Assembly: GCA_934668515.1 (NCBI GenBank)
Contig: CAKUNS010000006.1
Location: 1-64,000 of the forward strand
DNA: 64,000 bases
Source of the DNA: an uncultured Eggerthellaceae bacterium
Lineage (GTDB): Bacteria > Actinomycetota > Coriobacteriia > Coriobacteriales > Eggerthellaceae
Direction: 5' to 3'
Shown: positions 1 to 8,948 of the stretch, piece after piece
Position numbering within the stretch: the stretch's first letter is position 1
Layout: the number at the start of each line of letters is the position of its first letter
Translations under genes and position numbers: made by a program
The notes under the pieces: model-generated
The model's database searches: none
What the model saw: only the letters and a program-made list of their open reading frames with translations
Told to the model about the DNA's origin: nothing

Positions 1-31
1 ACTCAAAAGTGCAGGTCAGAACCCTATCGGC

Positions 32-1633
32 CTACTCCCACTCAATAGTCGCGGGGGGCTTGGGGGTGATGTCATAGCACACGCGGTTGGCGCCCGGTAC
101 CTCGGCTACGATGCGCCCGCTGATGCGAGACAGCAACTCGTACGGCAGCTTCGCCCAGTCAGCCGTCATGGCGTCGGAGCTTTCAACTGCACGCAAAACG
201 ATGGGGCGCTGATAGGTGCGCTCGTCACCCATAACGCCAACGCTCTTGATGTCGGGCAGCACCGCGAAATACTGCCAGCAGCTATGCTCGCTGTTGCGCT
301 CGCCGGTCTCTTCGAACAAGCGCTGGTTGTATGCGTCAAGCTCTTCGCGCACGATGGCGTCCGCGTTCTTCAGGATCTCCAGCTTCTCCTTGTCAACGGC
401 GCCGATGATGCGGATAGCCAAACCGGGGCCGGGGAAGGGCTGGCGGAACACGATGTGCGCGGGCAAGCCAAGGGCGGTACCCAAAGCTCGAACCTCATCT
501 TTGAAGAAATGGTCAAGCGGCTCGATCAGATCGAAATGAACGCCTTCGGGGAAGGGGATCAAGTTGTGATGGCTTTTGATGGTCGACGCCTTGCCGCTGG
601 TCTTACGCGCGCCGCTTTCAATGATGTCGGGATAGATGGTTCCCTGAGCTAGGAACTTAACCGGCTTTCCATCGGTTTCGAGCTGCTGTGCCACGGCAAA
701 GAACTCGTTCCAGAACTGCGTGCCGATAATGCGACGCTTTTCTTCGGGCTCGGTAACGCCGGCGAGAAGCTCTGCATAGCGATCTTCGGCGTGAACGTGA
801 ATGAAATCAACGTCGAATTGCTTGGTGAAAACCTCTTCAACCTGCTCGGGCTCGCCCTTGCGAAGCAGTCCATGATTGATGAACACGCACGTCATTTGCT
901 TGCCAATGGCGCGAGCGCCCAAAGCGGCCACGACTGAAGAATCAACGCCGCCCGAAAGCGCCAAGATGACGCGATCGTCACCAACCTTCTGACGGAAATC
1001 GGCCGTCATGGTTTCAACCAAGTTGTCCATCGACCAGTTCTTCTCTAGCTTGCAAATATTGAACAGGAAGTTCGAAAGGATCTGCTGGCCGAACTCGGTG
1101 TGCTTGACTTCGGGGTGGAACTGCGTGGTGTAGATCTTCTTTTCGACGTTCTGCATAGCGGCAACTGGGCAAACGTCGGTGGAGGCAACAACAGTGAAGC
1201 CCTCGGGGATATCCTTTACGGCATCGAAGTGGCTCATCCAAACGGTTTGATCGCTAGGGGTGCCTTCGAACAGATCGCCGCCCGAAACGTGAAGCTCAGC
1301 AGGACCGTATTCTCCAATCTCGGGATGGAAGACGGTGCCGCCCAGGGTGACCGACGTGATCTGATGACCGTAGCAAAAGCCAAGAATAGGCACGCCCAGC
1401 TCGTAAACTTCTGGGTCGACGCGCGGTGCGTCTTCTGCGTTCACGGATGCCGGTCCACCGGAAAGAATGATGGCGGCAGGTGTCAATGCACGTACTTCAT
1501 CTGCGCTTATGTCGCAGGGAACGATTTCAGAGTAGACGTTCAGGTCGCGAACACGGCGAGCGATAAGCTGACCGTACTGAGCGCCGAAATCGAATACGAG
1601 AACCTTCTGAGTAGGGGTTTGCGAGCTGCTCAC
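32..1633 (-). CDS. guaA: GMP synthase (glutamine-hydrolysing)
   Basis: Converts XMP to GMP using glutamine and ATP, the last step of guanine nucleotide synthesis in the cytoplasm. About 533 residues, the usual length. A class I glutamine amidotransferase comes first, with GFCYGHQ (nucleophile Cys about 87) and QFHPE (about 171-175). The ATP pyrophosphatase loop LSGGVDSS (about 226-233) follows, and the protein ends with the family C-terminus KPPATIEWE. I place the start at the GTG at 1633 because GAAAGGA (complement of 1642-1648) lies 8 nt upstream. An in-frame ATG at 1699 would add 22 residues unlike the family and has no ribosome site. It is transcribed away from the AEC permease gene. Confidence 0.97.
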   Translation of the reverse strand: MSSSQTPTQKVLVFDFGAQYGQLIARRVRDLNVYSEIVPCDISADEVRALTPAAIILSGGPASVNAEDAPRVDPEVYELGVPILGFCYGHQITSVTLGGTVFHPEIGEYGPAELHVSGGDLFEGTPSDQTVWMSHFDAVKDIPEGFTVVASTDVCPVAAMQNVEKKIYTTQFHPEVKHTEFGQQILSNFLFNICKLEKNWSMDNLVETMTADFRQKVGDDRVILALSGGVDSSVVAALGARAIGKQMTCVFINHGLLRKGEPEQVEEVFTKQFDVDFIHVHAEDRYAELLAGVTEPEEKRRIIGTQFWNEFFAVAQQLETDGKPVKFLAQGTIYPDIIESGARKTSGKASTIKSHHNLIPFPEGVHFDLIEPLDHFFKDEVRALGTALGLPAHIVFRQPFPGPGLAIRIIGAVDKEKLEILKNADAIVREELDAYNQRLFEETGERNSEHSCWQYFAVLPDIKSVGVMGDERTYQRPIVLRAVESSDAMTADWAKLPYELLSRISGRIVAEVPGANRVCYDITPKPPATIEWE

Positions 1634-1800
1634 GATTCGTGTCCTTTCGTACGAGAGCTGCCGCGCCCAAGGTATAAAACGTACCAGACGTGGCTTCATT
1701 GTGCGTTTCTTGCAAGGCGCATATTACACGAATGAAGGACGCTTAAAGTTACCTCTGCTCAAATTCAAATGATGGTCACGTAAGGAGGAGTCCTCTCTCT

Positions 1801-2739
1801 ATGCTTAGTCAGTTCACCAACATTTTCACCAATATGCTCATTCTGTTTGCAGCCATTGGAGTGGGGTATATCTGTAAGAAGGTGGACGTTATGGATGAGG
1901 ATTTCGATAGGAAGATGTCCAAGCTTGTCCTGAACGCCACATTGCCAGCTCTCATCCTGTCCTCTGTGCTAGCAGCGGACGAGCTCCCCGATGCAATCAC
2001 CATTCTTGAAGTTATGGGTCTTGCCATCGTCAGCTTTGTGGTTCTTATTGCAATGGCGTTCTTGGTAACCTTCTTGCTTCGCATCCGCGACGGCCATCGC
2101 GGTGTTTTCCGCTTCATGATGATCTTCGGCAACGTTGGATTCATTGGCTACCCTGTCCTTTCGGCCATTTTCGGTCCCACTGCCGTGATTTATGCCGTCA
2201 TTTATAATTTGCCGTTCAACTTCATTGTATTCACCCTAGGTGCATGGCTTATTGCATCAGACAATGCGACGGGCGTAAAAGTGCGCATGCGTCCGCGCGA
2301 CCTGGTTAACCCTTGCAACATCGCTTCCGTCATCAGCATTGGTCTTGCGTTTGCGGGAGTGCATGGCGTGCCCGTCCTAGGCGATGCTTTAGCGACTATC
2401 GGCAACTTCACTACACCGGCTACGCTTCTGATCGTCGGTTCTTCGCTTGCCAACCTGCCTGCTAAACAGCTGCTTGGCGGTCCGAAGTTGTTCGCGGCAT
2501 CTATGGTCAGGCTCGTGGTCACGCCAATCGTGATTTTCTTCCTAATGCAAAACTTCGCAAGCGATCTTATGCTTGCCGTGCTTGTGGTCCTTGCGGCCAT
2601 GCCGGTTGCCACAAACGGCACCATGCTTTGTTATCAGTATCACGGTGATGCCGTCAGTATGGCTCAGGGAACCTTTGTCACCACGGTGTTCTCGCTGGTT
2701 ACCATCCCTCTGCTTATCACGCTTTCCGGTTTGCTGTAG
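1801..2739 (+). CDS. AEC (auxin efflux carrier) family permease
   Basis: A 312-residue hydrophobic protein with about ten predicted membrane segments in two halves, matching the AEC/malonate-permease type of bacterial transporter. The repeated glycine/asparagine-rich helices support this, for example the segment with FGNVGFIGYPVLSAIFG at about 110-126 and the MPVATNGTMLCYQY region near the C-terminus. Members export or import small organic anions or amino acids; the substrate cannot be told from sequence. The ATG at 1801 follows a strong AAGGAGG at 1782-1788. It stands between divergent guaA and uppP and shows no tight operon link. Confidence 0.85.
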   Translation: MLSQFTNIFTNMLILFAAIGVGYICKKVDVMDEDFDRKMSKLVLNATLPALILSSVLAADELPDAITILEVMGLAIVSFVVLIAMAFLVTFLLRIRDGHRGVFRFMMIFGNVGFIGYPVLSAIFGPTAVIYAVIYNLPFNFIVFTLGAWLIASDNATGVKVRMRPRDLVNPCNIASVISIGLAFAGVHGVPVLGDALATIGNFTTPATLLIVGSSLANLPAKQLLGGPKLFAASMVRLVVTPIVIFFLMQNFASDLMLAVLVVLAAMPVATNGTMLCYQYHGDAVSMAQGTFVTTVFSLVTIPLLITLSGLL

Positions 2740-2879
2740 AGCCGCATGGCGTGGCGCTGAGTCGCTCTACCGTTGTGCTTCTGATGGAAGTAAGTCATCA
2801 GGTGGGGTGTGCTGGTACCATTTCTTAGGAAATTGTTGCTCGAAGGAGCACGAACCAACGAACATCGGGGTACATACCT

Positions 2880-3872
2880 ATGGTTATCATTGAAGCACTG
2901 AAAGCGCTTGTCTTCGGCATTGTCGAGGGCATCACCGAATGGCTGCCGGTTTCGTCGACCGGTCATATGATGCTGCTGAATGCATTCATGCCGCTTGATG
3001 TTTCTGCATCGTTTTACGACACCTTCCTAGTTGTCATCCAGCTTGGTGCCATCATGGCCGTCATTTGCCTGTTCTTCCACAAACTTAACCCGTTCTCTCC
3101 GCGCAAGAACGCCGCGCAGAAGAAGACAACGTGGGGCATTTGGGCAAAGGTCGTTGTTGGCTCGATTCCTGCAGCTATCGTCGGCTTGTTGCTTGATGAC
3201 TGGATGGAAGAGCACATCATGAACGATCCGAACCTTTCGTACGTGGTTGTTTCTTGTGCGCTTGTCGTTTACGGCATCATCTTCATTGTTTTGGAACATC
3301 GCAACAGGCGTCTTATCGAGGAAGCCTCTCAGCCCCGTGGCCTTCACGCTCGCGGCGTTGCGAAGTCTGATGCGGCGGGGCAGGCGCAGAAGGGACGTGC
3401 TCTTGATATTGGCGGCTATAACGCCGACGACGAGTACGATGCCTCTTGCGCAATTGCCAAAGTTTGCAACTTCGATCAGCTTTCCTACGGCAAAGCGTTC
3501 GCTATCGGCATCTTCCAAAGCCTGGCTATCATTCCCGGCACCTCGCGCTCGGGTTCCATCATCATCGGTTCGCTTCTATTGGGTACCTCGCGCACGGTGG
3601 CAACTGAATTCGCCTTTTTCTTGGCCATTCCCATCATGTTCGGCTGGAGCGTTCTGAAGCTCTTGCGCCACGGCTTGGCTTACACCGCCACCGAGTGGAT
3701 GATCTTCGGTGTCGGCATTGTGACTGCGTTCTTGGTATCCATCGTCTCCATCAAATTCTTGATCGGCTACATTAAGAAGAACGACTTCACCGCCTTCGGC
3801 ATTTACCGCATCGTCGTCGGCTTGCTCGTTCTGATCTTCTTTGGTCAGTTCGTCAATCATATTTTCTTCTAA
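2880..3872 (+). CDS. uppP: undecaprenyl-diphosphate phosphatase (BacA/UppP type)
   Basis: Integral membrane phosphatase that recycles undecaprenyl pyrophosphate to the monophosphate carrier for peptidoglycan and other envelope polymers; loss or overexpression alters bacitracin sensitivity. Both family signatures are present: EGITEWLPVSSTGH at residues 16-29 and PGTSRSG at about 219. At 330 residues it is some 50 longer than typical family members. The excess is a hydrophilic segment at about residues 143-190, rich in Ala, Gly and charged residues, lying between membrane segments. The chorismate mutase gene starts 15 bp after its stop, so the two are probably cotranscribed. Confidence 0.96.
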   Translation: MVIIEALKALVFGIVEGITEWLPVSSTGHMMLLNAFMPLDVSASFYDTFLVVIQLGAIMAVICLFFHKLNPFSPRKNAAQKKTTWGIWAKVVVGSIPAAIVGLLLDDWMEEHIMNDPNLSYVVVSCALVVYGIIFIVLEHRNRRLIEEASQPRGLHARGVAKSDAAGQAQKGRALDIGGYNADDEYDASCAIAKVCNFDQLSYGKAFAIGIFQSLAIIPGTSRSGSIIIGSLLLGTSRTVATEFAFFLAIPIMFGWSVLKLLRHGLAYTATEWMIFGVGIVTAFLVSIVSIKFLIGYIKKNDFTAFGIYRIVVGLLVLIFFGQFVNHIFF

Positions 3873-3887
3873 GGGAAGGAAGCTTAC

Positions 3888-4193
3888 ATGACTCAGGCTG
3901 AAACCAACGTCAGTGTTGCGAATCTAGCTTCGATCTATCAGCATCGTGCAGCGATCGATCAGATCGATCGCAAACTCGTTGCGTTGCTGAACGAGCGCGC
4001 AATTCATTCGCTGACCATTCGCAACTTGAAGCCTGGTGCAGGGATGGATTTGTTTGATCCTTCGCGCGAGGACGCCATTTACGAAAAGGTCTGCAATCTT
4101 AATGAGGGCCCGTTGACAGACGGGAACTTAAAAGAGATTTACGCAACGATGCTTAAAGTTATGAAGGAAGCTCCTTCGCTTCCCATGGAATAA
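3888..4193 (+). CDS. AroQ-class chorismate mutase, monofunctional
   Basis: A 101-residue all-helical protein of the AroQ fold, predicted to rearrange chorismate to prephenate for Phe/Tyr synthesis. The N-terminal helix AAIDQIDRKLVALLNERA carries the spaced Arg/Asp pattern of the family, and the second helix has SREDAIYEKV. It has no fused prephenate dehydratase or DAHP synthase domain and no signal peptide, so it is a stand-alone cytoplasmic enzyme. A GGAAGG ribosome site lies before the ATG at 3888. It is the last gene before a hairpin terminator at 4259. Confidence 0.85.
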   Translation: MTQAETNVSVANLASIYQHRAAIDQIDRKLVALLNERAIHSLTIRNLKPGAGMDLFDPSREDAIYEKVCNLNEGPLTDGNLKEIYATMLKVMKEAPSLPME

Positions 4194-4258
4194 TCAAGGC
4201 GGGGCAGCGCTTGCTGATCTCTTGCGATAGCTGATGCTGCAACATATGTACAACGTTG

Positions 4259-4290
4259 AGCCGGTCGGGAATCCCGATCGGCTTTCTATT
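4259..4290 (+). terminator. intrinsic terminator after chorismate mutase
   Basis: An 11-bp inverted repeat, AGCCGGTCGGG/CCCGATCGGCT with one G-T pair and a 3-nt AAT loop, is followed by TTTCTATTT. It closes the uppP-chorismate mutase unit. Confidence 0.8.
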
Positions 4291-4431
4291 TGCTTCAATG
4301 CTTCTTAGGCCTTAACCGAAAGCGTCTCCGATTCAATCGGTTTTGCCTCCAATATCTAGGTTATGCATGACTAACTCTATTAACATTTCTTTGACCAGAG
4401 TAACTTTTCTGTCGTTGCTGAAAGTTTTCTC

Positions 4432-4459
4432 TTGCCAAGTTCAATGGGCTGCGTATACT
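4432..4459 (+). promoter_or_regulatory. sigma70-type promoter of the ilvD leader
   Basis: TTGCCA at 4432-4437, a 16-nt spacer, then TATACT at 4454-4459. It lies just before the T-box-like leader and about 330 nt upstream of ilvD. Transcription would begin near 4466. Confidence 0.65.
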
Positions 4460-4484
4460 GGGCGACAAGTTCAAAATCAAATGC

Positions 4485-4728
4485 GTTGACGAGGACGAAT
4501 CGAATAAGCCATCTCAAGAGAGTCGGCGGTTGGTGGAAGCCGATGTTGGAAGTTCGACAAGCCCCCTCCGAGCAGTTTAGTTGAACGGTTTGCACGCAGA
4601 TGGACGACCTTCATCGTGCAGCAAAACCAGTAGGCTGAACCGGCGGCCCCGTAATCGGTCCCTAGACGCTTTGTCTAGTCATATCGTTTTCGTGGTCCTG
4701 GTGCAGCTTGCTGCAGCAGTTTTTTTGT
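4485..4728 (+). promoter_or_regulatory. T-box-like leader RNA upstream of ilvD
   Basis: T-box leaders bind an uncharged tRNA and control read-through into amino-acid genes. Seen here: AGAGAG at 4517-4522 (AG bulge) followed by hairpin TCGGC/GCCGA (4523-4527, 4539-4543) whose loop begins GGTTGGTG, the classic stem I apex. Lower stem I pairs are GAGG 4491-4494 with CCTC 4565-4568 and TCGAA 4500-4504 with TTCGA 4553-4557. An antiterminator-like fold forms from TAGG 4631-4634 with CCTA 4661-4664, a 7-nt bulge CTGAACC, and GGC 4642-4644 with GTC 4658-4660. A competing hairpin CTAGAC/GTCTAG lies at 4662-4678. The bulge departs from the usual UGGNACC at its first two positions. The specifier codon is unresolved: GUU (Val) follows GGAA at 4552, but other pairings expose other triplets. 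Val, Leu or Ile would fit the downstream genes. Confidence 0.65.
4698..4727 (+). terminator. leader terminator 65 nt before ilvD
   Basis: CTGGTGCAG and CTGCAGCAG form a hairpin with one mismatch and a short CTTG loop, followed by seven T residues. It is the strongest terminator-like structure in the ilvD leader. A second perfect 9-bp hairpin, GAGCTTTTT/AAAAAGCTC, lies at 4736-4765 before the ribosome site. Confidence 0.75.
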
Positions 4729-4791
4729 TTGCAAAGAGCTTTTTAGGTCTGTCGCCAAAAAGCTCCAGCCAAGAATGGAAGGACGAGCGAT

Positions 4792-6462
4792 ATGAGCTTG
4801 CGAAGCGATGCGGTTCGCGTTGGTGTGCCGCGTGCTCCTCACAGGAGCCTTTTCAAAGCCGATGGTCTGACCGACGAGGAGCTGAAGCGCCCGCTGATCG
4901 CCGTCGTCAATTCCCGCACCGATGTTATTCCCGGTCATAACAACCTCGACAAAATCGCTGACGCAGTGAAGGCCGGCATTTACATGGCTGGTGGAATTCC
5001 GTTCGAGGTGGGCACCATAGGCGTGTGCGATGGCATTGCCATGAACCACGACGGCATGCACTATTCTCTGGTTTCGCGCGAAGTGATTGCCGATTCTGTG
5101 GAATGCTACGTTCAAGGACATGCATTTGACGGTATCGTTTGCATTCCGAACTGCGACAAAATCGTCCCGGGCATGCTTATCGGCGCGCTCCGCGTGAATA
5201 TCCCCACGGTGTTCGTTTCCGGCGGCCCCATGCTTCCGGGCAAGCAGCCCGATGGTTGTGGAACAACCGACTTGAACACTCTGTTCGATGGTGCTGGTCA
5301 GGTTGCTGCAGGCACTATGACCGAAGAGCAGCTTAAGCACTACGAAGACACTGCTTGCCCTTCGTGCGGAAGCTGCTCGGGCTTGTTCACGGCTAACTCC
5401 ATGAATTGCCTCTGCGAGGCATTGGGCATCGCGCTTCCGGGTAATGGAACCGTCCCCGCAGTGTATTCCGAGCGTATACGCCTTGCCAAGCAGGCTGGCA
5501 TGAAGATCATGGAGCTTGTGAACAATGATATCAAGATCGGTGATGTCATTTCCCAGGCAGCTATTCACAACGCCATGGAATGCGATATGGCATTCGGCGG
5601 TTCAACCAATACGGTGCTGCACCTGATCGCCATTTCTCATGCGGCCGGGCATCCCATCACTATGGAAGATTGGGAGGAAGCTTCTAAACGCACGCCGCAT
5701 TTGGTGAAACTTCAGCCTTCCGGCCCACGTCCGCTTATCGATTTGTACGAGGTCGGTGGCGTTCCCGTGGTCATGCACGAGCTTGACAAGCTTGGATTGC
5801 TCGACCACAGTGCCATCACCGTGGTTGGATCATTTGACGAGTACATCAAGGATCACACCAAGCCCGCCGATGGCGAGGTTTGCCGCAAGCATGACAACCC
5901 GCTTTCACCGCAGGGTGCCCTGAAAGTGCTTCACGGCAACATCGCTCCAAAGGGCGGCATCGTCAAGATGTCGGCAGTGGATCCCTCTATGTACAAACAT
6001 ACGGGTCCTGCGCGCGTGTTCGATAGCGAAGAGGATGCATGCCAGGCGATTTTCGGGGGCAAAATCAATCCGGGAGACGTTGTCGTCATTCGTTACGAAG
6101 GTCCCAAAGGCGGTCCTGGAATGCGCGAGATGCTTACGCCTACGTCTGCAATCGTTGGCATGGGTCTTTCCAAGAGTGTGGCGCTTCTTACCGATGGTCG
6201 TTTCTCCGGCGCCTCTAAGGGTCCGTGCGTCGGCCATATCAGCCCCGAAGCCGCAGCGGGCGGCCCCATCGCATTCGTTCACGAGGGTGATTCCATCACG
6301 GTGGACATCAAGGGCGGCATCATCAGCCTGAATATCCCTGATGAAGAACTCGAACAGCGCAAGGCCAACTGGGTCGCCCCTGCTTTGAAGCACAACCATG
6401 GCGTGTTGGCGAAGTACGAGAAACTTGTCAGTTCTGCTGACGAAGGAGCGTATGTGTCATGA
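4792..6462 (+). CDS. ilvD: dihydroxy-acid dehydratase
   Basis: Dehydrates 2,3-dihydroxyisovalerate and 2,3-dihydroxy-3-methylvalerate to the keto acid precursors of valine/leucine and isoleucine. At 556 residues it has normal length. Cluster ligands are visible in NCDK (about residue 120) and CPSCGSC (about 189-195), the Fe-S pattern of the IlvD/Edd family. Late motifs GGPGMREM and TDGRFSGASKG are also present. GGAAGGA precedes the ATG at 4792. It is the first gene of ilvD-ilvB-ilvN, and its stop overlaps the ilvB start by 4 bp, so the genes are translationally coupled. Control is probably by the leader RNA. Confidence 0.97.
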   Translation: MSLRSDAVRVGVPRAPHRSLFKADGLTDEELKRPLIAVVNSRTDVIPGHNNLDKIADAVKAGIYMAGGIPFEVGTIGVCDGIAMNHDGMHYSLVSREVIADSVECYVQGHAFDGIVCIPNCDKIVPGMLIGALRVNIPTVFVSGGPMLPGKQPDGCGTTDLNTLFDGAGQVAAGTMTEEQLKHYEDTACPSCGSCSGLFTANSMNCLCEALGIALPGNGTVPAVYSERIRLAKQAGMKIMELVNNDIKIGDVISQAAIHNAMECDMAFGGSTNTVLHLIAISHAAGHPITMEDWEEASKRTPHLVKLQPSGPRPLIDLYEVGGVPVVMHELDKLGLLDHSAITVVGSFDEYIKDHTKPADGEVCRKHDNPLSPQGALKVLHGNIAPKGGIVKMSAVDPSMYKHTGPARVFDSEEDACQAIFGGKINPGDVVVIRYEGPKGGPGMREMLTPTSAIVGMGLSKSVALLTDGRFSGASKGPCVGHISPEAAAGGPIAFVHEGDSITVDIKGGIISLNIPDEELEQRKANWVAPALKHNHGVLAKYEKLVSSADEGAYVS

Positions 6463-8354
6463 GCGAGAAGCAGCGAAATGCTACCACCGAGTCGAAAGCA
6501 TCGATGACCGTTGCCCAGGCCGGCGCCCCCGATGGCCTGGGACGCAAGAATCCCAAACAGGGCATGAAGCTTACCGGTGCCCAGGCGGTCATCGCTTCCC
6601 TCGAAGCCGAGGGCGTCGAAAAGCTGTTTGGTTATCCAGGCGGCCAGGCTATCAAGATCTACGACGCGCTTTACGATTCAAGGCAGATCCATCATATCCT
6701 CGCCCGTCACGAGCAGGCCGCGGTTCATGAAGCGGATGGTTATGCTCGTTCCACTGGCAAGGTGGGTGTCGTGCTGGTAACCAGCGGTCCTGGTGCCACC
6801 AACACGGTTACGGGCATTGCGACTGCGTACATGGATTCGGTTCCGCTGGTGGTTATCACGGGTCAGGTTCCGCGCGCGATGATCGGTACCGATTCCTTCC
6901 AGGAGTGCGATATCGTCGGCATCACCATCCCCATCGTCAAGCACAGCTTCCTGCTGCAAAGCATCGAGGATTTGCCCAAGACCTTTCGCGAGGCGTTCCA
7001 TATCGCTAAAACCGGCCGCCCAGGTCCGGTGCTTATCGACGTCCCGTCCGATCTTGCAAGCCAGGAAATAGTCTTCGATTATCCGGACGATGTGAACATC
7101 CCGTCCTACCGTCCGACTTATCGTGGCAATGCCAAGCAGATTCGCGCTGCGGTTGAAGCCATCAAGAAATCTGAGCGCCCCGTGATGTATGTGGGCGGTG
7201 GCGTTGGTATCTCGGGAGCTTCCGAAGAGGCCGTTGAGCTTTCGCGCATAGCACAGATTCCCGTGGTCACTACGCTTATGGCAAAGGGCGCTGTCCCCGA
7301 GAACTACGAGCTCAACCTTGGCATGGTTGGCATGCATGGTTCCAAGTACGCGAATATGACGCTCAATCAGTCCGATCTCATCATCTGCTGCGGAGCCCGA
7401 TTCTCCGATCGTGTCACCGGCAAGCTCGATGGGTTCGCACCTGATGCGAAGGTTATTCACATCGACATCGACCCTGCCGAGATCGGTAAGAATCGCGAGG
7501 CTCAGATTCCTATCGTGGGCGACTTGAAGGGCGTTTTGGAAGCTATGGTCGCCTCGTTCTCCAAATCAACCGACGCACCCGCTTCCAGCGAATGGGTTCG
7601 CACGGTGCTTTCGTGGCGCGACCGTTACCCGCTGTACGATGCCGGTGTCGGCGACAACCCTGCCGAGATCGTGCCCGAAATCGCCATGCGACAGCTTTCT
7701 GATGCGCTTGATCCTATGAACAGCATTGTGGTAACCGAGGTTGGACAGCACCAGATGTGGGCTGCTCAGATGATCGAGCGAGATGCCCCACGCACGTTCC
7801 TTACTTCGGGCGGTTTGGGCACCATGGGTTTCGGTTTCCCTGCTGCGATTGGCGCGCAGGTGGGCAACCCCGATAAAATGGTCGTTTGTGTTGCGGGCGA
7901 CGGTTCGTTCCAAATGAACAGCCAGGAAATGGCAACGGCGGCTATTAACGGCATTCCCGTCAAGGTTGTCATCGTTGACAATCGCGCGCTCGGCATGGTT
8001 CATCAGTGGCAAAAGCTCTTCTATCACGAGCGCTTCTCGTTCACTGAACTTGCTCCTGTGCCCGATTTCGTGAAGCTTTCTGAAGCATACGGATGGGGTG
8101 GGGAATTGGTTACCGATCCGGCCCAGCTTCCCGCTGCGTATCAGCGCATGCTTGATTTTGATGGCCCGTACTTGCTTGACGTTGCCATCTCACGCGATCA
8201 GAACGTGTTCCCCATGGTTGCTCCCGGCTCTACTTTGGGCGATGTCATGGGCGCTATCGATAGCGAAGCCGACGGCACACGCATCATGGGCACCGAGCCC
8301 GTTGGGAAAGCTGTCGAAGCCGAGCAAGCAACGAAGAAAGGGGAGGATCGATAA
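6459..8354 (+). CDS. ilvB: acetolactate (acetohydroxyacid) synthase, large subunit
   Basis: Thiamine diphosphate enzyme that condenses pyruvate with pyruvate or 2-oxobutyrate, the committed step of branched-chain amino acid synthesis. The 631 residues include the catalytic Glu in RHEQAA (about residue 84), the FAD-region motif TSGPGATN and the ThDP/Mg motif GDGSFQMNSQE (about 480). The first 35 residues are a polar lead-in that precedes the conserved start of the fold at KLTGAQAV. It overlaps ilvD by 4 bp and ilvN by 1 bp, so both subunits are probably made in a coupled fashion. Confidence 0.97.
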   Translation: MSEKQRNATTESKASMTVAQAGAPDGLGRKNPKQGMKLTGAQAVIASLEAEGVEKLFGYPGGQAIKIYDALYDSRQIHHILARHEQAAVHEADGYARSTGKVGVVLVTSGPGATNTVTGIATAYMDSVPLVVITGQVPRAMIGTDSFQECDIVGITIPIVKHSFLLQSIEDLPKTFREAFHIAKTGRPGPVLIDVPSDLASQEIVFDYPDDVNIPSYRPTYRGNAKQIRAAVEAIKKSERPVMYVGGGVGISGASEEAVELSRIAQIPVVTTLMAKGAVPENYELNLGMVGMHGSKYANMTLNQSDLIICCGARFSDRVTGKLDGFAPDAKVIHIDIDPAEIGKNREAQIPIVGDLKGVLEAMVASFSKSTDAPASSEWVRTVLSWRDRYPLYDAGVGDNPAEIVPEIAMRQLSDALDPMNSIVVTEVGQHQMWAAQMIERDAPRTFLTSGGLGTMGFGFPAAIGAQVGNPDKMVVCVAGDGSFQMNSQEMATAAINGIPVKVVIVDNRALGMVHQWQKLFYHERFSFTELAPVPDFVKLSEAYGWGGELVTDPAQLPAAYQRMLDFDGPYLLDVAISRDQNVFPMVAPGSTLGDVMGAIDSEADGTRIMGTEPVGKAVEAEQATKKGEDR

Positions 8355-8848
8355 TGACCGAATCTATTCACATTCTCTCGGTGCTTGTCGAAAATAAGCC
8401 GGGCGTCCTTTCCCGTGTTACCGGCATGATCTCGCGACGCGGCTTCAACATCGATTCGTTGGCGGTAGGTCCTACCGAAGACCCTACGCGCTCTCGTGTG
8501 ACTATCGTTGTATCTGCTGATGAGGTCGCTTACGAGCAAATCACCAAGCAGCTGCATAAACTTGTGAGCGTTCACAAGATCACCGATCTTACCAACGATA
8601 GTGCGATCGAACGCGAACTGGTTCTGTTCAAAGTGAATGCTCCGGCTGATCATCGCAGCGAGATCATCGAAATCGCTAACGTGTTCCGTGCCAATATCGT
8701 TGATGTCGGCCGCTCGTCGTTGACGGTGGAGGCTACCGGTGACGAAAGCAAGCTCAAGGGTATGGAAGATCTGTTCCGCGCATATGGCATCAAGGAGATC
8801 ACCCGAACGGGCAAGATCGCCATGTCGCGTAATTCAAAGGACGTCTAG
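8354..8848 (+). CDS. ilvN: acetolactate synthase, small regulatory subunit
   Basis: The 164-residue regulatory partner of IlvB, which confers valine feedback inhibition. An N-terminal ACT domain begins ILSVLVENKPGVLSRVTG and includes RRGFNIDSLAVGPTED. The second half has the family's C-terminal domain, ending REITRTGKIAMSR-like (seen as KEITRTGKIAMSR). The ATG at 8354 shares its A with the ilvB stop (TAATG). The 100-bp gap to ilvC has only a small hairpin (GCCTGGACAGGC) and no clear terminator, so ilvC may be on the same transcript. Confidence 0.96.
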   Translation: MTESIHILSVLVENKPGVLSRVTGMISRRGFNIDSLAVGPTEDPTRSRVTIVVSADEVAYEQITKQLHKLVSVHKITDLTNDSAIERELVLFKVNAPADHRSEIIEIANVFRANIVDVGRSSLTVEATGDESKLKGMEDLFRAYGIKEITRTGKIAMSRNSKDV

Positions 8849-8948
8849 TCCGAAACACGGCACTAGACCCAATCATTTTGGTTTCACCGCCTGGACAGGC
8901 GACGAACATAGGGTTGCAATCCAATAGTCGATCAGAAAGGGAATGAAC

